Assembly (NCBI GenBank): GCA_963922205.1
Contig: CAWUHX010000162.1
Coordinates: forward strand, 1-64,000
Length of the DNA: 64,000 bases
Direction of reading: 5' to 3'
Origin: Romanomermis culicivorax
Lineage: Eukaryota; Nematoda; Enoplea; Mermithida; Mermithidae
Of the stretch, positions 57,463 to 64,000 are shown in pieces. A model generated the notes under the pieces. That model ran no database searches, was not told the DNA's origin, and worked only from the letters and a program-made list of their open reading frames with translations. Numbering within the stretch: the stretch's first letter is position 1; each line of letters starts with the position of its first letter. A program made the position numbers and the translations under genes.

Positions 57463-58892
57463 TGTCACATCGAGTAGCAATAGGAGCCATGTCACATTAA
57501 ACCAAATAGGACAATCACATTGATGAGTAGAAACCCCTACCATATTCATAGAAAATATGGTCATGTCACTGGAAGTGGCATGCTGTGACCCAAGTGGGTG
57601 GCTTGCTAATATATCCATTTCCGGGAACCTAACCCAGCTGGTACTACCACAGAAAAACCCATGGTGTACCTCAGCCTTGTCCTAGGGTTCAGCTGTAGGA
57701 TAATGGACAACGTGGCCAGGTCAGGGGTGGCAATCCCTAGTCCTCATTCACTGAGAATGAGGGACTGTTCCATTCGTGGAATGGCTTACTGTAGGGGACC
57801 CGATTGTCAACCTAAATCTCCTAATTGGCCCTGATCTTAAGGGTCCGAGGGCTTTCTCAACTGAGGGTACTCTCAAGGGGAAACTAGCTAAAGGACGATT
57901 CCCACAAATATACCCTCAACAATAATAACCCCTGAGAAGACTCACTAAATCCTCTCCTCAATGTACTGGGCGCTAGGCGACGGGTTCAGGGGTCAAAGTG
58001 TGGGTCCTACGGATGGCGGGGAAGCGGGTCCAATAATCGGAAAGCGATTCTGCATGGAGGGCAGGCGAATGTGAGTGGGCGGGCGATGGTATCACAATGT
58101 TCCTCGGGGAGGTGACGGGGTTCTCAATCAATGGTGACAGGGTAAACTCCTAAGGTTGGGTTACCATAACTGGCAACGCAAGGAAGACTGAACACGAATA
58201 TGTAAATTTATTATGAAGGTGGCGGATGCAGGTACAATATGTAAATTTATAATAAAACAATGCAGGCAAACGCAAGAACCCAGGCTGTAAAATGCAAAGA
58301 GACAATTAGGCCCAAAAAATGAGTGCAAAATTAACAAAACAAGCCCTTTTAAAGGGCCCCTAATCTACAGTATGCCTTGGGGGGAGCTAAGACACCCCCA
58401 GGCTAACTTCTGCAACGGAAATCACTGCAGAAGATGCCTATGGTCACATAGACATTTTCCAGTTCACTACGTTGAGCATTGGGGCGAGTTTTCACTCTCC
58501 ATGCTTAGCATAGGAACGTCATCTAGTGAGAATTTCAACTAGGGGTTTCACGTTGTGAAACGTCACTAGTTTTTACTGATAAGAGGTGCACGTTGTGATC
58601 CAATTACAGTGATGTGCTCGGAGAGCTTATCTTTAACCGAAATTCTGACTAGCTGGTTACATATCGTAGTCTACGTGCGCAATGGAAAATAATAAATCGA
58701 AATGGAAATAAAAGTGGGAAAATGAAACAGAAACGAAACGTAAAAAGTACACACAGAAATTGCATGTAAAAATTATAAAAACGGAATGCAAAATTGATGC
58801 AAGTTACTGTAAAACAAAACGTGGCGAAAAACATGACGGAAAAATATGATGTGAATCAGGTGACACTGGGAGAAATTCGTCAGCATGTGACA
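57463..58892 (-). repeat. LTR family 2, copy 2b (complete)
   Basis: 1,430 bp from TGTCACATCG to CAGCATGTGACA. It is separated from copy 2a by a single base, in the same orientation. It holds the uninterrupted form of the site into which the family 1 element inserted in copy 2a (GTTTTTACTGATAAGAGGT). Read on the minus strand its start is homologous to family 1 (CAATTTCTCC../GAATTTCTCCC.., TCACCTGATTC). Confidence 0.85.
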
Positions 58893-60480
58893 ACAGCTGT
58901 CCAAGCGCATAGTTTCTCATATTTGACTTCAAGTAGACGAAATTGCTGCTTGGATGTTGGAAAACCATTTTTTGGTTATCAAGAACTCGTCGAATGGACG
59001 AAATATGTTGTTGATCATTGAGTTTTCAGTGTAAAAAATTTCACTCAAATAATTGTTGGAGGTTTGGTCAGTATGCTCATAAATTTCGAATCCTGATGAA
59101 ATATTGTTTATCAGAATACTCAGATACTACTGTTTCCCATTTTCCTTATTTAGAAGCATTTCAAGAAGAGCAGGCTATATATCTGCTTTGATTATCAAGC
59201 CATATTTCTTTTGTAACAACTCTGTACAATCAGCTGAAAAAATTGACGCAATGGGAAAATTGTAATTTTTAAATTGTGATAATCAAAATACGTGATACAT
59301 ATTTTATGAATACTGTTTACTGTAGTGTTAATATACCTAAGCTCACGCGAGCCAGTCATGTCAATTTCATTTTTTGTCCGCAAGTTTTGAGGTTTGAACA
59401 TTGCATATTCCAGTTTACTGTTCATTCACCCGAGCAAAACACAGTCTGCGTCTGCATCACTGTTTTTTTCCCCAAAAATCGTGCTTTTTCGGGAAAAAAA
59501 ATTCGGAAAGGGGAAAAAAATTTTGGGCTCTTTCCCCATTTGGGGAAGAAAATTTTGGGGTGCAGAAAAGTTGCATTTTGGTGCATTTTAGGAGGTCATA
59601 ATCTCAAAATTTTCCTGCGCTTCGCGCCGATTATAACTCTAATAATCATTATTATGCATTACTTAACTTAGCTCAGGCGCGGCTTTTAGCACATCTACTT
59701 TCATTTATCATATAATCTATAATAGTTTTCATAATCTTGAACGTGTTATCTCATGTTTTCATTGGTCATCTTCAATATTTTATCATGATATTTGATGAAG
59801 ATTCGCATTTTTTCCTTTTGAGAAAGATCAATCAATACGTCAAGTCTCTAAGCTTTTTGATGCGATTATTTCTTTTCTAACGTAAAATCAATTCAAACGC
59901 TTCTTGGAAATATCTTTCGGAAATTTATACTCTGCTTACTCATATATTTTCGACCAAGTATGAGAGTTTACAAATAAATTATATACTGGTTTTAAAATTT
60001 TTCGAGTAAAATTCTAGAAATTACGACTTTTGAACACAAAATTGGAATCTAATTCTTGAAATAAATGTTCGGAAAATTGATTTTCCAGCATCCCAGAGTG
60101 TCAAAATACCCAAAAAAATTTACCGGCGCTTCGCACCGGAAACATTATCATCTTTTTTGGGCTTTCACTTGTCATCATAGAGGACTTGACCATCGATTTT
60201 TCGTGTAATTCAAGTCAATTATGCTCTTGGATAGTTTGCTAGAAAATTTGTTCAACAATGCTGTGGCTTTAAAGTCGAACTTTTCAATTTTTTCTTCAAT
60301 TTTAATGAATTAACTTCTCTAAAAACACCGAAAGGCTTGAAAAAGCTCAAAAACAGTGCGAAAGCGTCTGCTGTGAGAATTTTTAAGCGAAAAACGATGA
60401 TTTTAAGACGGAAAAAATTTTTTTCACATGTGGAAAAAAAATTTGACCCCTTCCCACGTTTTTGGAAAGAAGTTCGTGGA
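58893..60480. other. AT-rich spacer with hairpin repeat, no gene
   Basis: 59460-59640 is a copy of the dispersed repeat with TTTTCC, GTGCATTTTAGG, CTCAAAATTTTC and GCGCTTCGCGCC. 60123-60139 carries the same hairpin alone. Nothing else is recognised. Confidence 0.5.
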
Positions 60481-60531
60481 AAAAAAACAGTGATGCCCAA
60501 ATCCACGTGGCTGGCGCGTCAGAAAAAAAAC

Positions 60532-60611
60532 GCTCGGTGAGGGGCTCAAACCATCGACTTTCTGCATACAAGGCAGACCCCCTACCAACTGACCAACTGC
60601 GCTAATCGGGC
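60532..60611 (-). repeat. tRNA-derived SINE head (tRNA-Thr-like, UGU)
   Basis: On the minus strand the sequence shows a pol III A box (TTAGCGCAGTTGG), a 5-bp anticodon stem TCTGC/GCAGA around loop CTTGTAT (anticodon TGT), and a B box GGTTTGAGCCC. It closes with ACCGAGC, which pairs with the acceptor GCTCGGT preserved in the copy at about 62040. The D-loop has an 8-base duplication and the acceptor stem has mismatches, so it is not a working tRNA. Flanks CACGTGG, GTGGTTGTAGTGGTGGTGGT and GCGCGTCAGAAAAA recur with the other copies. Confidence 0.7.
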
Positions 60612-60720
60612 CACGTGGATAGTTCAGAAATTGTGGTTGTAGTGGTGGTGGTGAGTGCAGGGCATGCCACGTAATGAATAGCCAGACGCACCACTACAAC
60701 ACCCCTCCACCCTTTGAGGA
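60612..60720 (-). repeat. SINE-associated block
   Basis: GTGGTTGTAGTGGTGGTGGT, GCAGGGC and TAATGAATAGCCAGACGCAC recur at 62070-62140, next to the tRNA-like head in both places. This makes the block part of the repeated unit. Confidence 0.6.
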
Positions 60721-60744
60721 GGAAGGCCCCTGGTACAGTCACCA

Positions 60745-60870
60745 ATGTCGTATGCCCAAATCCACCTGGCCGGCGCGTCAGAAAAATAACGCTCGGTGAG
60801 GGGCTCGAACCATCGACCTTCTGCATACAAGAAGAAAAAAATTTTTTTTCGAACGAAGAGAAAAAAACAA
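60745..60870 (-). repeat. Second SINE fragment, 3' half of the tRNA-like head
   Basis: It repeats 60485-60570 (CCAAATCCAC, GGCGCGTCAGAAAAA, CGCTCGGTGAGGGGCTCGAA, CTTCTGCATACAAG) with an intact B box GGTTCGAGCC on the minus strand. It lacks the A-box half. Confidence 0.65.
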
Positions 60871-61175
60871 AAACACAGGTTAGTCTGGAAAAAGAAATAC
60901 AACAAACATCGTGATTATTGGTTATTAATGCAGTACGAAATAAAGAACAATGTGAAACTGTTAGCATATTGAAAGATCAAACAATACAGTGCGGGAGTGA
61001 AAGACAATACAAATTAATTTGCATACGGATACATGCAGGTACAGAAGTACACTTACGCGCTCCCCAATGAACAAAAAAGATAAATCAACACAGAAGGAAA
61101 AAAATCATATTATATATTAATGTCCTCGTATAAATTTAGAAAAATGAATATCTTTAAGTTTTCGGGAAAAAGATT

Positions 61176-61927
61176 CTACTGAAGTTGCTTTACAACGTGA
61201 TCCGGTAATGTGTTCCATGTGTGAACGACTCGTTCAGCAAAGCTATATTTGTCAACGTCAAGATGAGAATTGTCCATGTTGAGTTTAAATGAGTTTCTGG
61301 CTCTAGTAGGATTCGTACAGAAGAAAAAATAATTTTCGACTGGTAGAGTAGATTTTGGGATGATGAAGTAAGCCATAATTAGATCGAAATGAATGCATCT
61401 AGTCTCTAATCTGATAAGATTCATATCAGTTAATCTTTGATCATAAGATAATGATTTGTCAGTACTAACCCATTTAGTGAATCGCCTCTGAACTTTTTCA
61501 GCCGCCACAATATCTTTAATGAGATTTGGATTCCAGACTACTGTACTGTATTCTAGAATAGGACGTGCATATGTGGTGAATGCTTTTGCTAGAAGAAATT
61601 TATCTTTGGAAAAAAAGCTTCTTTTAATCAAGCTACAGACTCGCATAGCTTTATTCACTATAAAGTTCCAATGGGCACCAGAAGAAAGGTTGTCTGAAAC
61701 AAAGACCCCAAGATCTTTAATAGCGGATTCCAAGTCAAGAACAGAAACCCCATTTAGATAGTAAGGATTTTTCGGGTTGTTTTTTCCAATCCAATGTGAA
61801 GTATCGAACATTTTTCACTAGAAATAGGTAGCTGCCACAAATCAGCCCAATTACTGAAGAGAAGTAAATCGAGTTGAAGTACTTCTTTTTCAAAAGCCAG
61901 GTTGAAAATCTTTACATCATCAGCAAA
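61176..61927 (-). pseudogene. LINE reverse transcriptase C-terminal part
   Basis: The minus-strand frame of 211 codons (61811 to 61176) reads DLGVFVSDNLSSGAHWNFIV, FTTYARPILEYSTVVWNP, EKVQRRFTKW, LSYDQRLTDMNL and a helical end NTLPDHVVKQLQ. This is the thumb and C-terminus of a CR1/Jockey-like non-LTR reverse transcriptase. Upstream in a second frame (frameshift near 61780) lies LFADDVKIF at about 61905-61930, the catalytic FADD motif C. Everything 5' of it is missing, a usual 5' truncation. It would copy LINE RNA at the target site if complete. Confidence 0.82.
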
Positions 61928-61943
61928 AAGGAATACCTTGCTA

Positions 61944-62012
61944 TTAGACCTATGATCAGTAATATTATTAATGAAAATGTTAATGAATTAATATTACTGA
62001 TCATAGGTCTAA
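61944..62012. repeat. Perfect 24-bp inverted repeat with 21-base loop
   Basis: TTAGACCTATGATCAGTAAT continuing to TTA (61944-61967) pairs exactly with 61989-62012. It lies at the LINE 5' truncation point and abuts a tRNA-like SINE head, so it may be an insertion-junction product. Confidence 0.85.
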
Positions 62013-62014
62013 TA

Positions 62015-62140
62015 GGCAGACGGGCTACCAACTGCGCTAACCGAGCCACGTGTATGGTTTGGAAATTGTGGTTGTAGTGGTGGTGGTGAATGCAGGGCGT
62101 GCCGCGTAATGAATAGCCAGACGCACCACTACAACAACAC
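62015..62140 (-). repeat. tRNA-derived SINE fragment, 5' half
   Basis: On the minus strand GCTCGGTTAGCGCAGTTGG is an acceptor strand and A box. It stops after GTCTGCC at the hairpin. The flanking GTGGTTGTAGTGGTGGTGGT and AGCCAGACGCACCACTACAA match 60620-60710. Confidence 0.65.
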
Positions 62141-62424
62141 CTTTTGAACACAAAATTTCAGTCTAATTCTTGAAATAAATGAGCTAAATTTTATAAGTCC
62201 GTTCCGGGCCTTCAGCCTAATTATTGTAATGAGTTGTTTGTTAGTTTTGAGCATGGATTTCTGTGACTAGTGAGTAGACGTTTATTTTTCCTTTAAAAGT
62301 TTCCTTAGGCTCAAGCTTAGGATACAGCAGCTGCGCCCAAAGGGCTCAGCGCTGTTGAGGCTCTTCCAAATGAAGTTATTAAAATGGTATCAAGGGTCTT
62401 AAAGGAATATAGTGCTTGTACTTT

Positions 62425-62500
62425 CCCGTGAAATTGTGTAGTGGTAAGCGCATTAAGTCTATAGGCTGATGGACCGGGTTCGATTCTTGAAGTAGGTCGG
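62425..62500 (+). repeat. Second tRNA-like sequence with A and B boxes
   Basis: GTGTAGTGGTAAGCGC resembles an A box with D arm, and GGGTTCGATTC, 45 bases further, is a near-perfect B box. No convincing anticodon and acceptor stems can be drawn, so it is more likely a SINE head or tRNA relic than a gene. Confidence 0.45.
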
Positions 62501-64000
62501 ATTTTTCTGTAGTGACAAGGACTATGTGAGATGTGTCCAGACTTTATGCAAATGAGTTCCTGAATGCCATATGAGCGCCTAGATTTTCGAATTGATCTGA
62601 ATAGCTGGCATCTTGAGGAGTCCAAAAATGCCAGTTTGGAACATAATTTGGAAGGGAACCGACTTGTAAAAAAAACAGTGGTTGCTCAGCGCAGCTTGAA
62701 GCATGACTGCCCTTTTCATTATGTAATTGGGTTTCCTGTCCAGAGCAAGGTCTTTTTTAGGCCGATTTGGAGCTATGTCTCCTAAAAATTCTGATTGGAT
62801 CTTAAAAATTTAGGCGCACAAGCCAAATTGGCTCGCAAAAATCAGAGCCTATCCACTCTTTTTGATTAGGCTATAGGCCTTCCTGTGCAGAGATGCATTT
62901 TAATGCATTTTGAAATGAAAAAAAACCGAAAGTTTTCCCGCGCTCCGCGCCGGATGTCAATTCATTTATGATTCTTATTGCCATTTATGTTGTGCAGTTA
63001 GAAAATCTCATCCTAGCTTATGCTTATAGCTTTCAAAAAACAAACATGCTATGGATGAATGTTTGACCTTGTTTTGTTTTTTCCACGTAATTTGACGGAA
63101 ATCTAGATTTTTCTAGATCATTTTTTCAAAATCGTTTTGCAGCACTTTAGAATTTTTGGCTTTGGTGAACATAACTTTTTGAATATGGAAAATAATTCAA
63201 ACATCATCAGCATGGGAAAATGGCAGAGATTCTTGCTATCTGTAGAAGCCATTGAGATTCATTATTGCTTGCCTAATTTTTGAATTTTAGTTTGCCCCAC
63301 TCAAAGCACATTGAATTCAGTGAAAAAATAGACCCATGCAGAAAAAAAATATTGAAAGTATTCATTTTCCAACGCTATAGAATATCATAATCTAAAATTT
63401 TCTTTCTGGTCTAAGCACCGGAGGTATGCAAGTCCGAAGTTAAATACCTAATCATGCTTTTTTATGTTATACCCCATGTGAAAACAAACATTTTTGATTA
63501 ATAAATGTGATTGCTAAATTACTGACTCTGGATATATAAGATCCTGAGTGAAGGTGAAATGTTTGACCTCTCTCCTGCCGATCAAATGGTGAAAAGATCA
63601 GTCATCGGCAGTTGCAGTAGAATGTGCTGAAAAAATGCATTTTTCGACATTTTAGAGGCCTCGAAATCAAAATTTTTCGGCGCTAGACGCCGAACAAGTT
63701 ACTTTAGGCAGACTTTTAATTTCTCACCTAAAACTCCAGAAATTCAATTTTAAAAGTTAGGAGATGACGCGAAGTGAATGAAATGCACTTTTAATCATTT
63801 TTCTGATGGAATTAAGCGAATTTATCAATTTTAGAGTGAGCAACTAAAAATGTACAACTAAATTTTTCCCCAAGTTACAGATCAACCTGGCTTGTGCGAA
63901 TAAACCCCGATGATTGATTTGAATAATGACCGATCTAATTTGTGAGCCGTATTATTCTGTGTGTGATTAAGAATGTATTCAAAATGATTGATCTGTTATG
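62501..64000. other. AT-rich spacer with two hairpin repeats, no gene
   Basis: Hairpin repeat copies at 62938-62952 (GCGCTCCGCGC) and 63677-63693 (TCGGCGCTAGACGCCGA), each preceded by TGCATTTT phrases. No supported ORF. Confidence 0.45.

Noticed and set aside
60532..60611. Functional tRNA-Thr gene
   Set aside because: It has a duplicated D-loop segment and acceptor mismatches, and partial copies with the same non-tRNA flanks mark it as a SINE head.

Overview
This window comes from a small animal genome that is AT-rich, repeat-rich and probably ecdysozoan. The coding regions have eukaryotic splice acceptors, a poly(A) signal and no bacterial-style gene packing. Almost all of the recognisable content is mobile DNA: Polinton/Maverick, Ty3/Gypsy-like LTR, Tc1/mariner, LINE, tRNA-derived SINE and several foldback or inverted-repeat families. 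The first 26 bases are a SMART-type PCR primer, so base 1 is most likely a contig end from an amplified low-input library. The only taxonomic hint is a (TTAGGC)n tract, the telomere hexamer typical of nematodes. It lies inside a transposable element, so the hint is weak.

Layout. 1-1640: two inverted, independently broken copies of a Polinton-type integrase. 1785-2684: a solo LTR with a clean 4-bp target duplication. 3797-7930: a broken Polinton/Maverick protein-primed DNA polymerase B. 8325-9480: a decayed copy of the same solo-LTR family, split by a 568-bp foldback element whose minisatellite arms flank (TTAGGC)n. 10140-13460: a roughly 95-bp minisatellite (M95), partly as a large inverted array, with another solo LTR at 11087-11979. 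14060-17820: an 0.86-kb direct duplication, each copy carrying a 60/61-codon ORF.

18621-33160: the only non-transposon protein family seen here, three tandem paralogues of a large secreted, possibly pore-forming protein. The first copy is truncated, the second (22815-28012) is intact across its long last exon, and the third is a pseudogene interrupted by a second copy of the telomere-hexamer foldback element. All three retain an RRKR furin-type site; in the two open copies it is flanked by cysteines.

33410-41330: foldback or MITE-like elements, a cluster of CACGTG-like sites, a 0.9-kb direct duplication, a mariner relic and more M95 units. 41788-58892: a nested LTR block. A complete but inactivated 14.3-kb Gypsy-like element (LTRs 42881-44310 and 55755-57189, TSD ACTG) sits inside an LTR of a related, oppositely oriented family. 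It has a 3.7-kb leader with a periodic TGACGTCA/T array and a secreted Env-like glycoprotein ORF placed between gag and pol. 59000-64000: SINEs, a LINE reverse-transcriptase 3' end and a dispersed hairpin-bearing repeat.

The strongest candidates for undescribed biology are the telomere-hexamer foldback family (two copies with 9-bp target duplications), the gag-env-pol order of the LTR element, and the tandem furin-site secreted protein family.
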